Assembly (NCBI GenBank): GCA_001414485.1
Contig: LLEY01000227.1
Span: forward strand, 1 to 64,000
Length of the DNA: 64,000 bases
Direction: 5' to 3'
DNA from: Calycina herbarum
Taxonomy: Eukaryota > Ascomycota > Leotiomycetes > Helotiales > Pezizellaceae
The notes beneath the pieces are model-generated. The model was not told where the DNA came from, ran no database searches, and was given only the letters and a program-made list of their open reading frames with translations. A program made the translations under genes and the position numbers. Below are positions 9,009 to 20,843 of the stretch, piece by piece (the first letter of the stretch is position 1; the number at the start of each line of letters is the position of its first letter).

Positions 9009-11445
9009 TATAACGTACTTGCTAAGTAAGCGGTCCGGACAAGTACGCGGTCTAGCACCCCCACCAAAATAGCACTTATTATTTTATTAAAAATCAACCA
9101 CATTAAATATTAACTTCCTGATTAGTTCAATTGATTTATTAGCGCTCTGGGCATGTACGAGCAGTGTGTTCTAATGATCTACATATACTACACATCCGTG
9201 GCGCACGATTCGGTACGCTAATCTCAGGTTGCTGAACCACTTGGATTCCTACTTCTACCTCAGTTCTTAACTGGGTTTGAGCCTCCTGAACCTCTGTAGC
9301 ACTTAAAGCCCCTCCCTTGCCTACGTACGACTTCTTTTTTTGTCTCTTCTTCTGTACTTTCTCGTTTGCGGCCCGTAATCTCTGATTCTCAGCTGTAAGG
9401 ATCGTTGTACTATGTATAGCCATTTGACAGCCTTTAATTAGCTGGTTTACTGCTTGAACAGTTAGGCTAGGAGGGCTTTGCGTACAATAACGAATTAATC
9501 CTTGAACTGCCTTAGTCTGAAGCTGTAATTCAGCAATATTATACGGTGTTTCAGGGACCTAAGAGTCTGGAGCTTGAGCAGGTAATAGAAGAGGCGATGG
9601 TGTCCGCATTTGAACATATAACCGTGATAGTACTTGATCCGGATCGAAAGGAACTAGGCCAGTTGCTCTAAAACCACTCTGAATTGTAGCTGAACTAAAC
9701 GTAGTTGTACGAGCCTGTAAATATAAGTCTAAGAAGTCGTCTTTTTCTATATGATTGATTCCGGCTCGTATAAGCTCTTCTACAGCTCGCCTGTACGATC
9801 GTTTTAAGACCGAAAAACAGCTAACATCTAGAGGTTGTAGGATATGGGATAAGTGAGCAGGTATATATAATACAATAATCGAGTTTTACGAGCAATACTA
9901 GTCGAATTCGGCTATAATATGACTTCTATGGCTATTAAGTATTAGGAGTCAATATTTTCTAATTATACGATCTTGTATATATAGATTAAAGACCTTTTTA
10001 AGCCAAGTAAGGCCTAATTCGTCTGTTATCCATCCGTTTTTACTAACTCTAATTATCTAATTAAGAGGCAAGGTCTTAAACCAGCTCTTTTGTTATATCT
10101 TACCTTTGAAAATAACTATTACTAGAAGAACCCGTCTAGTAGAATTAACTAACTTAATAACTATAACCTATTTACGATTTCTAGGTTAAACCGTAACTGT
10201 ATAATTCCTCTCTATAGCTGTAATTACTTTTGCTATAGAAATTACTCCTATTTAAAAGCCTGTTTTATTAAAGTTATATATATCCTTATCTAGAATTCCG
10301 TATTTTACAATTATATTCTATACGAGCCGAAACTGTGATAGAACCATCAGGAATTGATCGGAATAATCGGAATTGGAATTGCCGAGTCTACGTGCCGAAT
10401 AGGATACGATACAGATGTTGTTTCAGGATTTAGAATAGCTAGATAGCTTCCAGACTTACTATTGTCTGAACCTCTTGTAAATAGCTGCCTCCTCTCTATC
10501 GGGAAAGACCAATTTGGTCTTTTCCTTCGTATTAGAGCCTAGTATTCGGATATGTCATTCTATCGAACGTACTTCTATATACCTCTTTTGTAGTAGTATC
10601 CGTTTCGTGCCGTTATATTAAAAGACTAAATTCGACTCCGCCGGGGACAGCCTGTTATAATATCTCACTCGAGCGCGCTGGCGTACCTGCTTCGAATTCG
10701 ATTCGGCCTAGATTCGGATCAGTACATCGACAACCTTAAATAGCCAGGTAATCAGAGACCACCTGGACAGCTAAACTGCCTTGCCTCTGCCACGTCGATC
10801 TACGCGAGTAACGACCATAGTTAGGGAGATTATGCCTATTATAAAGCCTGTCTCGTCGAAGTTGTAGAAATCGTAGTCCTGGATTCTATATTTTGCCTGT
10901 ATATTCTGTACTAGTTGAAACCACGCTCTAATTAGCTTAGGATCTTCGTATAAGGCTCTTTGAAAGTCGTAAACGCGATTAAAACACGTCTTTAACTCTG
11001 GTTAACGTTGTACAAATCGATGTGTCTAGAGCTTCCTAACACGTTCCTCTCCTCGCGATTCAAGAATATAATTCGCTATATCTTCAATACTAGCAAGCCG
11101 GGGCGCAAATCCTCTTATATCTAGATCAAGTATATATCGAATAATCGTTTCCTTCTCTAGTTTGTTTAATTTATGACGATTAGGTCTAGTTTTAGGACGA
11201 GGAGTTTAGCTAGCTATTCAGTGTCGTAGTATTGTTTTAGAGACTTTATAGATTTTCGTAGCAGAGCAACGACTGAGTTTTTTAGACGTTCGGATAGCCT
11301 CAATAGCTAAGGTGATTCGTGCTTCTTAAGTATGAACTTCTATGCTTGGTTATAGAGAAAACGCGTCTTAAAGTTAGTAGGTAGTAGAGTAGGGAAAAGT
11401 GCGCTACTCGATAATATACGCTACTCGATAATAAACCACGTTATA
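9009..11445 (-). mobile_element. Fot1/pogo-type DNA transposon, copy A, RIP-mutated
   Basis: The element is bounded by TATAACGT at the left and ACGTTATA at the right (TA target duplication). The transposase reads leftwards from about 11340 to 9139 and is full of stops. Recognisable parts are an N-terminal HTH region (AIEAIRTSKKLS), GFAPRLASIEDIANYILE, DFQRALYEDPKLIRAWFQLVQ, the first catalytic region NFDETGF, a DDE-region remnant near 9800-9900, a LKR(S/A)YRRAVEELIRAGINH helix, and a C-terminal zinc knuckle. A block at about 10325-10740 has no counterpart in copy C (22134-24002), which explains why this copy is about 570 bp longer. Confidence 0.85.
9139..9423 (-). pseudogene. C-terminal part of the Fot1 transposase (zinc knuckle)
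   Basis: Longest surviving frame of copy A, 94 codons. It has a basic coiled stretch (KVQKKRQKKKSYVGKGG), then MCSICRSLEHTARTCPE, a C-x2-C-x4-H-x4-C knuckle typical of the end of fungal pogo/Fot1 transposases. No RIP stop falls inside this piece, unlike the rest of the element. Confidence 0.75.
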
Positions 11446-12717
11446 TATAAAAAGTTCTATAACGTCTAAGAGACGCTGGTTTATAAGTTTAATATTAAGA
11501 AGACTAAATACCTTATGTTTATTATAAGTATAAATAGTATTAAGATTAACCTTAAAAAAGTCTTAGTAGTATAGAATTAGTAACCTCTAGAGATAGTTAA
11601 AGGAGTTTAGAGCTTTCTTAGTTTTTATAACATCTATTAAAGGTTTATTTAGAATTATAAAGTTATAGTAAAACTACTAGTATACTTAATATAGAATAAT
11701 ATACTCTTTAACTTCGATTAAAGTTACTAGAATACGTTTAAAGAACTAAAAGTAGCTCTTACTTCTATACTAGTCTTCTACTATTATTCTCTAGAACTTT
11801 CTATAATAATCGAAATAGACGCTTTAGATAGAATAATCGCTAGAGTATTATAATAATAGTAAGCTAATAGAGAATAGTATCTAGTAGCTTACTTTAGTAA
11901 GACTATATTCTTAGCTAAATATAATTATAAAATATATAATAAGAAGCTACTTACTATTATACGCTTACTTATAGAATAAAGACTAGAGTTATAAAGTACT
12001 TATTTGAAAATCTATATTTATACTAACTATAAGATACTAGAGTACTTTATAACGACTAAGCAGCTTACTACTCGATAGACTAGATAGGCTAAAGCTTTAG
12101 TTAAGTATTACTTTATAGTAATATTCTATTCTAGAAAGCTAAATAGAAAAACAGATGCTTTAACTAGGAAAGTAGATAAGTTATACTCTTAGAAGAAACT
12201 TAAAAAGTAGTACTAAACTTATACGCTTTTAATAAAGAAACAAGTTAATATAGAAGTACTTGAAAACCTTAGAGTTAAAATAAGTTTAATTATACTAGCT
12301 TCTATAGACGAAGATTACTTCTAAGAATCACTTATGCTCTTTTAGCGAATCTACTAAGTAAATAAGAATACTAAAACGTTTTAAGCTATATAAACATAAG
12401 CTAAAAGTAACGTAGATTCCCTCTATACTTTAGAAGAAGGCCTTCTACTCTACTAAGACTATCTAGTAGTACTAGATGTTAATACTTTATAAATAGATTT
12501 AATTTATAAAGCTTATAACTAGGTACTTCTAGTCTATCTTAGAAGAGATAAGATATACTAGATATTTATAACTACTTCTAGTTCTACTTTATACTTAGTA
12601 ATATATAGCTATAGACTTTAAGTCTTTTCTAGCTAATAGATATAGTTATAATAACGTGTTTATAGTTATAGACTACTTATTTAAATAGTTAATATTTATA
12701 TCTTATTATAAAAATAT
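11446..12717 (+). mobile_element. Ty3/gypsy polyprotein fragment (RT end, RNase H, integrase start)
   Basis: One frame with many TAG/TAA stops encodes, in order, a reverse-transcriptase connection region, an RNase H domain (EIDALD at strand 1, VAYFSKTI, YNKKLLTIIRLL, YTNYKILEYFITTKQL, KLNRKTDALTR) and the integrase zinc-binding and core region (DYLVVLDVN, NNVFIVIDYLFK). Fot1 copy A abuts it on the left and Fot1 copy B on the right, cutting it within the integrase. No LTR is left. It is the oldest layer of the stack. Confidence 0.8.
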
Positions 12718-13384
12718 TATAACGTGGTTATTACCGAGTCGCGTATATTACCGAGTCGCGTACTTTTCTACTACTCTACTACCTTAAAATGTAATAAAAC
12801 TACTATAATATATTAAAATTATTAAAACTACTCGGAATCTGATAAACTAGATATATCTACAGCCTCTTAATAAGTCTACGTATTATAAATAGTTTTCCTA
12901 TAAGTACTATAACGTTACTAAGTCGATTATTCTTTATTCTTCTTACTCTCTCTTAAGCGCTTACTACGTCGAACCTACTCCTCTATATTCTTCTAGGCTA
13001 ATCTGTCCTATATATCCTCTATAGTAAGTACACCTCCTTCTTAGACATAGGACTTTTTAGCTCTCCGGCGTTTACTAAGAGCTTTATTTACTACTCGAAG
13101 TATACGGTTCTCAGCTAATAAGAGGGTTACCTCAGAGGCTAATTACTCTATACCTTTCGCTAACAAAGTTATTATCTAGAAAATAGGTGTTAGCGAGCTT
13201 TCTTAGTAACGAGGAATACGATCTTTAACAAGAGTTGATTATAAAAGAGCTTTAGTAGAGTTATAAGGTATCTAGGAAGCTTATAAAGTAGCGTCGGCAG
13301 AGAGAGGTCTAGTAGATATAGGAGTTTATAACTTAATATCAAGCTTTAAGATTATAGTCTAGAGATCTAGAGGTACTAGGCCAG
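12718..13384 (-). mobile_element. Left portion of Fot1 copy B
   Basis: It starts with TATAACGTGG followed by a doubled ACCGAGTCGCGTA motif, the same inverted end as the right end of copy A. It runs collinear with copy C 22134-22800 (for example the TCTCTAGAAAATAGGTGTTAG block). It breaks off at 13384, where a gypsy LTR begins. Confidence 0.82.
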
Positions 13385-13819
13385 TGTCACGAATCACGTG
13401 CACACGTGATAAGTGAAGACCAGGCGGCGTCCTAACAGGTTAAGCACTATCGGAATACTCTTATAGTAGATAGGGATCGGTTAGGTTAGCTAAGCGATCC
13501 AGGGATTTCTTTTGGTTATAATCACGTGATAAGAGTTCGCTAGACGGGGCGACAGGTCTAGCAGTCTAGCAGCGACGGAGCGACTAAGCTAGCAGACTAG
13601 CACGAGGAAGGAAGCACCTATATAAGACTGGCACGTCTGCTATTAGATAGGAGCTTCGTGCTTAACTTTAGTTATTAATCTTATTATCTTATTTAACATC
13701 TTTGATATAAGTAACGAGTTCACTTCTAAGTAAATAACCTGGCACATCTATACTTCTTACCTATATACTAACCTTTAAGACTTAGTCATCTTTGTTTAGT
13801 TCGTTTAAGTTTCGTTATA
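13385..13819 (+). repeat. 5' LTR, 435 bp
   Basis: Begins TGTCACGAATCACG and ends TTTCGTTATA, where the partner LTR ends TTACA, consistent with one C-to-T change. It contains a TATATAAG promoter-like box near 13620. Confidence 0.9.
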
Positions 13820-14039
13820 CTTTAAGCACCTACTTAGAAGTTCAGTTGCTATAGCCCTAGCAACTCCCGCCGCAGCAGCTAGCTCGAATACTAGTTAAGT
13901 TAACGTTGTAGGAACATCTAGAAGTATAACCGGAAGAACACCTGCCGGTATATAGTTAACTAGGAACGACGACAATGTTAGTATACCGGACGCCCCCGAG
14001 CCCTATAAGGTCGAAGCACTTAAGTCTATTAAAGTTAAG

Positions 14040-14990
14040 ATGCCAGATACGTATTATAGGAAGCGAAAGGAACTCGACTTATTCCTTCTCTAAATAAACA
14101 TCTACTTTAACTTTAATTCTAATAAGTTCGAAGACAATTATAACTTACAAACCATCTTTACTATCTCCTACCTTAGAGGATTAGTACTAGAATAAGCCTA
14201 GCTATACTTAGAGGACTTCTTTAAAAATAAGAATAAAGATAGAAAGATAGAATTAACTAAGATTATATTTAAATCTTAGAAAGGATTTAAGGTAACTATT
14301 AGAAAAGTCTTTAAAGACTTCGATATAATTTAAACAGCTATATATAAGCTTTTAGAATTATACTAGACCAGATTAGTAATAGATTATACTAATAAATTTT
14401 AATACTATAGAACGAAGTTAGGATAGGATGCTATTACTCTTATAGAACTCTTTCGTAGAGGATTAAAGATATATATCTATAAAGAAATAGCTAAGTAGAA
14501 TATATAATTCTTAACTATTATAAGTATAATTAAGGAAGTTGTCTAGCTAGATAACCGCTTATATAAATTCAAAAAGAGTAACCCTAAGTATAGGGAAAAG
14601 AGTAAAAAGTTAGGAAAGTAGAAACACTCTTATACTAACAAATATAGTAAGAAGGCAAACACTACATAGAAGAAAACCTTTTAAAAGAAAGAAGGACTTT
14701 CCTAAGAAGAGCGAAATCGTCGACATAAGTAGAACTTATATTATAATTATAGCTAACTAGGCTATAGAGCAAATAAGTATAGTAAGAAGAAAGACTCTAA
14801 GGGAAAGAAATAAATCAATACTACTATTCAACAACAGGTAGCTTTAACTGATTATATTAAACTTATAGATAAGGAGCTTAAAGTATAAGAATATAGAACC
14901 TAGATTAAAAATAATAAAGGAATCAATAGAGTATAAGACACTAATAATAATAGGGATCTACTCTTCAAGGAATATTATAATACATAATTA
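14040..14990 (+). pseudogene. Chromovirus gag remnant with erased zinc knuckle
   Basis: A Gag-like frame (RKRKELDLFLL, KFEDNYNLQTIF, LVIDYTNKF) ends in a basic region. At 14739-14780 a YYNYS-stop-LGYRANKY string stands exactly where a C-x2-C-x4-H-x4-C knuckle is expected. Each of the three Cys codons reads TAT (TGT-to-TAT) and the His codon reads TAT (CAT-to-TAT), all transition changes of the RIP type. Confidence 0.75.
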
Positions 14991-16799
14991 GTAATAGAAT
15001 CTAAGCAACCTCTTTAAGTAGAATACAAATTACTACTATTAACTAGTTCTTTAGAAACATCGGATTCATCTTCTAGTTTAGAAGGAGAAATAAAGAATGA
15101 AGACCTAGAAGTTAGAGAAACTTAGGCTTTCCTTAGAACTTTTAAACAAGGAAATCGATAGGTATATATTAATAATCAGAAACCAGATTTCTAGAGTCCT
15201 TATATAATATAAGGAATTAACCTAACTATCTTAATAATATATATAGTTATAAGTAATAACCCTAAAATAATAACTCTAGTTAGCCTAATTACTAGACAGA
15301 AAACTATTAAAGAAAAGGAACTAGAACGAAAACGTTAACTGATTAAAAAACTAGCTAAGGAACCTACTTACTCTAAAGTAGAGGATATATAAAGAATATA
15401 TAATATCTTAGATAAAACCAGTACATAGACATAGCAAGTTCTAACAGGATTTGTAGGACGAATTAAAACCCCTTTCCTTAGAATACTACTCGAAGATGTT
15501 ATACTAAAGGAATTTAAATAATATATCATAGTTATATTAATTAGAAATAATAGGTTAGTACTAAGAAAATACAACTTATAATAACTATTTAGTATATTAT
15601 TCTAGGAGTAAAGGGAATTTAATATAACTAGATAGGCTAAGACAGAACCAGAAGAAATATACTATCTATTAGTAGAAGAACTATAGTTTATAGAAACAGT
15701 TTAAGAAATAATAGTATAATAGATATAATATAAACCAAGTCCGACTTTAGACTAGTTATTATAGAAGCGATTCAAAGGAATATTACTAAAGCCTACTAGA
15801 ATAGTAAAATATTATTAGATATATAAGGTAGTATTATTAGATAAAGAAGGAGTAGTATTCTTTCCTTAGTCCTAGATTAGAGCTATTAAAGAAAAGAATT
15901 CAAAGGATTATATATTTAAAGTTTATTATATAAAACTAGAGATAAGTATACTAGAGGCTACTTTAGATTATCTATATATAGAAGAACTATAGTCTATAGA
16001 AGCTATTTTAGAAACCAGTTATAAATAGATCTAATATAACTACAGATAAATACTAAAGTAATTTATAAAGGAAATTCCTAAAACTATAAGAATTGTAGAA
16101 TATAGATTAGTATATAAGGTAGTATATGCTAATAAGGAAAGAGTAAGGTTCTTTCTATAGTATAAGGACGAAGAAAGAAAAAAGTATAATTAAGAAAATT
16201 AATCTTTTAAAGTCTAATATATTAAAGCAAAGTTAGACGCTACTTTAAAAGAAAGACAGTTAGTAATAACTATAGAAGTAAAAGAGAAGAAGTTATAAGT
16301 TATAATAGACTTAGGAGTAATAGGCAACTTTATTTCCCTAATAGCTTAAGAGAAGCTAAACGTCCTAATTAAGGAAATAAGACTATATTAACTAGGAGTA
16401 GTTAATAGAATAGACGTTATATACTAAAATAGGATTATTAATTAGTAAACTATTCTAATAAGAATTAATATTAAAGAACACTATTTAAATATATAATTCA
16501 ATATTGTTAAAATAGGAAGTAAGGAAGTAATACTTAGTATACTATAGATTTAGAAATATAATCTAGAAATCAACTAGAAAGATAGGAAAATAACTTTTAG
16601 TTAATATAAATATAAGAGATCGTATTTATAACTTTAAAGCTAGAACAAGGTTAGCGCCACCTCTTCTAAAGCACTAGAACACCTTACCTAGGGTCCTCTA
16701 TAGGTTAGTAAGAAAGCTAATAATAAAATACCTATATAGTATAGAGAATTTAAGGCTTTGTTTAAAAACCTAGAAGACTTACAAGCCTTACTAGAACAT

Positions 16800-19510
16800 C
16801 GCTTATAAGATTATAAGATTAAATTAAAAGAGGGTTATCACCTCTTAAAGCAAAAGCTTCGGTTATATAACTAGAAAAGCCTATAGAGAATAGAAAGTTA
16901 TATAAAGGAAGGTATTAAGAAGGGATATATTAGGAGATCTAAGTTACTAATTACCTTAAATATACTTATTATTAAGAAGAAAGACGACCTAGATAAGAGA
17001 GTATATATTAATTATTAAGAAGTAAATCATACTATAGTTAAGGACGCTTATCCGCTACTACCTAGCTAATACTTATAAGACAAGTTAGGTAAGATAGTAC
17101 GATTTATAAAATTAGATTAACGAAACGCTTATAGACTTATATAAATAAAAGTCAGAGACGAATAGAAGACAGTATTTACCTTACTATCAAGCCTTTATAA
17201 ATATATAGTTATGCTATTTAGACTCTATAATACACCAGCTATATATTAGAGACAAAATAATAACATTTTAGAGGATCTTCTAAGAGTAATAGTAATTTAT
17301 TACCTAGATAATATCTTAATCTTCTTAGAAAAAGAAGAAGAATATAAGAGATATGTTAGAGAAGTTTTATAATAACTTACAAAAGTAAATTCTTAGTTAA
17401 AACTCTTAAAATACGAGTTTAGAGTAACTTAGACACTTTTCCTAAGATAGGTATTTAGCTTAGAAAAAATAGAAATAGATCTAATAAAGATCTAAAACAT
17501 CTTAAACTAGAAATTACTAAAGAATATAAAAGATATACAGTCCTTCCTTAGATTTATAAACTTTTATCATCCGTTTATATAAGACTATATAAAGATTACT
17601 AAACTAATATTAGTACTAGTTAAGAAAGCTACTAAGTTTATATAGAATAAATAGATAAAGAATACTTTTTAGAAAATTAAAGCAAAGTTTATAGAAAAAC
17701 CTATTCTATATAATTTTAATATAGATAAACCTAGTATAATTAAAATAGACGCTTTAGATATAATAGTAGATACGATTCACTTATAACTAAATAATAAAGG
17801 AAAACTTATACTTATTATATATTATTTAAAAATATTTAACTTAGTATAATAAAACTATAGTATCTTCAATAAGGAACTGCTTACTATAGTATTAGCTTTA
17901 GAATACTAGAGAATTTATTTATAGTTAGTAAAATACCTAGTTATAGTTTTATCCAACTATAAGAACCTTAAGACGTTTACAACAACTAAGGAACTTATAA
18001 CAAAGCAATTAGCTAGATAGTTAGAAATATTAGAAGGATTTAATATTATTATCTAATATATAAAGAGAACGTTAAATACTTAGGCTAATACTCTTAGCTA
18101 GAAACCTAGATACGAGGGAAATAAGAAGTATAAGAAGATTATAATCTTAAAAACTCTTAAGAATAGAGACTTAGTACCTACTATATATAAGATAGTAGTA
18201 ATAAACAACATCTAGATAAATAAAATTTAGAATATATATAAAGGTTATAATTAGTACGTAAAAGGGAAACTATAGGTTCCTAGCTTATATACTAAGGAAT
18301 TTATATAGGAATACTATACTACGCTCGCTTATAGATATTAAGGAATTCGTAGAACCCTCTAGAGGATAAGATAATACTACTATATTAATCGGTTATCTAT
18401 AATAGTTAAGGAAGTAATAGTAGAATATAATACCTATACTAGGAATAAGGCTTCCTACTATACTCCTTATAGATAGATGAATACTACTCTAATACTATAG
18501 ATACCTTAGAAATTAATATCTATAAATTTTATTATTAAACTACTAAAATCTAAAGACTTAATAATAGAAGTTAAATATAATACAATCCTAGTTATTATAG
18601 AACGACTTATAAAGTATATAATTCTTATAGTATATATAGAGTCAAGTATAGCTAAGGAACTAGCATTCGCATTCCTTAGAGAAGTAGTCTTAAGATATAG
18701 ACTATCTAAAGAAATACTCTTAGATAGAGACAAGCTCTTTACCTCGAAATTTTAGATTGCTCTTATAGAACGATTAAGTACGAAAAGAAAGCTCTCTATA
18801 GCTTTCTACCTTTAAACAAATAGAGGAAATAAACAGATAAATCAAGTAATTAAAATATACCTTCGTTATTATATAAACTACTAGTAAGACAACTAGGTAG
18901 AACTGCTACCCTTAACACAGTTTGCCTACAATAGTTTAGTAATAGAAACAATACTTATTATACTATTCTACACTAATTTTAGGTATAAATTATTAGCGTA
19001 TTAAGAACTATTATCTACGACTATTAACAACTAACTTACTCGTGTTTAAGTCTTGAAAATCAAGAGTCTATATAAGAAACTTATAGAGGACCTATAATTT
19101 ATAGTAGAGAGAAATATACACTACTATAATAAACAACGTAGTTAGGAGCTAATACTAAAAGAGGGGGATAAAGTCTACTTAGTATAAAAGAATATTAATA
19201 TAAAAAGACTAAGTAATAAACTAGATTATAAAAAACTTAGACTATTTAAAATCAAATATATTAAAAGACCTTTAAATTATAAATTAGCACTACTAAGAAT
19301 AATAAACATCTACCTAGTATTCTATATATCCTTACTTAAACTAGTACTACTAGGAGCACTACTAGCCCTACTTATAGAAATTCAACTAGTAAACCTAAAC
19401 GCTAAGTATAAAGTTAAGAGGATTCTTAACTATAGACTTATTAGAGGATAGGTTAAGTATTTAATAAAATAGTTAGATTACCTACATTTAGAAAACACTT
19501 AAGAACCTAG
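16800..19510 (+). pseudogene. Chromovirus pol remnant (RT, RNase H, integrase, chromodomain)
   Basis: Largely one frame with in-frame stops. RT shows KKGYIRR, the LIIKKKD block, NHTIVKDAYPLL, FIKLD-x-RNAYRLI, VMLFRLYNTPA and the active-site box read as YLDN instead of YxDD. RNase H shows IKIDALD and NKELLTIVLALE. Integrase shows ERLTKYTILI, FLREVVLRYGL-like text and QFAYNSL. The chromodomain is near 19400-19560 with the ENT-W-EP box mutated at Trp. None of it can be functional. Confidence 0.85.
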
Positions 19511-20235
19511 AAAAAACATTAGCTAGTACTTAGAGGAACTTTAGAAGTTCTACTATCGAAACCTAAGTCTGCCTATATCACGTAGTTAGTAGAAAAGGAC
19601 TTAAGAAAGGCTAGGTCGAGGCCTAGAGCGAGAGCAGGGTCGGAAACGTCGGGCGTAGGAAGGGCGGCTAGCCTAGTAGCCTCTTCTTCTATCTACTTCT
19701 TTTCTTTCTTCTTCTCTTTCTTCTTTCTTTCTAAATCTTTAGTAGCATCTAACTCGTTAAGCGAGTTAAGACTAGTAGCTATTATCCTTTAACACTTCTT
19801 GTAGAGTTAGCGTTTTTACTTCTTTAGTCGACGAATACGAGCTATAGCCTTAGCTATGATCGTATAACTCTTCTCCTCTTTATTATCTAGATACTCGATC
19901 TAGAAGTCGACGCTCTCCTACTCGTTTGCTATAGGCATTTAATTAATAATATAGACATTATAGGATTTGTTTATAGTAGTGTAGCGACTATACTATAATA
20001 GTTTTTAGTCTCTAGGACTAAAACACTCGTGTTCCTTATTAGCGTTTTTATAACGGGTATATAGAGCTATTTTCTTGCCTAATAAGTTAATTGCTCTACT
20101 AAGGGCTTCGTAGTTAGTTCGTCGTAGGGAACGAGGGGCATTTATATTAGAAAAGGAAGAAGGCTGCTAGCCTTCTAACGATATTTCTTAGGTCGTACTT
20201 AAGCGTAGGGACACGCTAAGCTAAGAAGGGGATAG

Positions 20236-20670
20236 TGTTACGAATCACGTATATATGTGATAAGTGAAGACTAGGCAGCGTCCTAATAGGTTAAGCACTA
20301 TCGGAATACTCTTATAGTAGATAGGGATCGGTTAGGTTAGCTAAGCGATCTAGGGATTTCTTTTAGTTATAATCACGTGATAAGAGTTCGCTAGACGGGG
20401 CGACAGGTCTAGTAGTCTAGTAGCGACGGAGCGACTAAGCTAGTAGGCTAGTACGAGGAGGGAAGCACCTATATAAGACTGGCACGTCTGCTATTAGATA
20501 GGAGCTTCGTGCTCAACTTTAGTTATTAATCTTATTATCTTGTTTAACATCTTTGATATAAGTAACGAGTTTACTTCTAAGTGAACAACCCGGCGCATCT
20601 GTACTTCTTACCTGTATACCAACCTTCGAGACTTAGTCATCTTTGTTTAGTTCGTTTGAGTTTCGTTACA
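20236..20670 (+). repeat. 3' LTR, 435 bp
   Basis: Begins TGTTACGAATCACG, ends TTTCGTTACA, and is the same length as the 5' LTR with scattered transitions. An internal TATATAAGACTGG matches the 5' copy. Confidence 0.9.
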
Positions 20671-20843
20671 TATATATACGTTTAAGAATACTAAAATATC
20701 TAACGTCGAGTAGCTAGGTAAGATAGGACGAATAAAGGGGTAGATAGAGAGTAATAATATTATTAGCTTTATAATACTCTTAGAATATTACTGATTTATA
20801 GCTTTTATACCTATCTAGAACTAATATCCGATATAGCTCTTTT
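20671..20843 (-). mobile_element. Right-hand remnant of Fot1 copy B
   Basis: Collinear with copy C from about 22930 to 23100 (TATACGTTTAAGAATACTAAAA...CTAGAACTAATAT). Compared with copy C, about 129 bp (22801-22929) are missing at the gypsy insertion point. It ends at 20843 where the short LTR element begins, so the distal third of copy B is absent. Confidence 0.8.

Larger units (their letters stand above)
13385..20670 (+). mobile_element. Full-length chromodomain Ty3/gypsy LTR retrotransposon, RIP-inactivated
   Basis: About 7.3 kb, with LTRs at both ends and a collinear gag-pol interior in the plus direction. Gag begins near 14040 (YYRKRKELDLFLL) and ends with a mutated zinc knuckle. Protease, reverse transcriptase (about 16800-17600; FIKLD, YLDNILIF), RNase H (about 17740-18110), integrase (about 18300-19200; DTILVIIERLTKY) and a C-terminal chromodomain (YKVKRILNYRLIRG...YLIK, near 19400) follow. 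Dozens of TAG/TAA codons replace Trp and Gln codons. The chromodomain places it in the chromovirus branch. It is inserted inside Fot1 copy B. Confidence 0.92.

Noticed and set aside
14040..19510. TAG codons in the gypsy element as programmed recoding
   Set aside because: Zinc ligands and the RT active site are mutated by the same transition type, so the element is dead rather than recoded.
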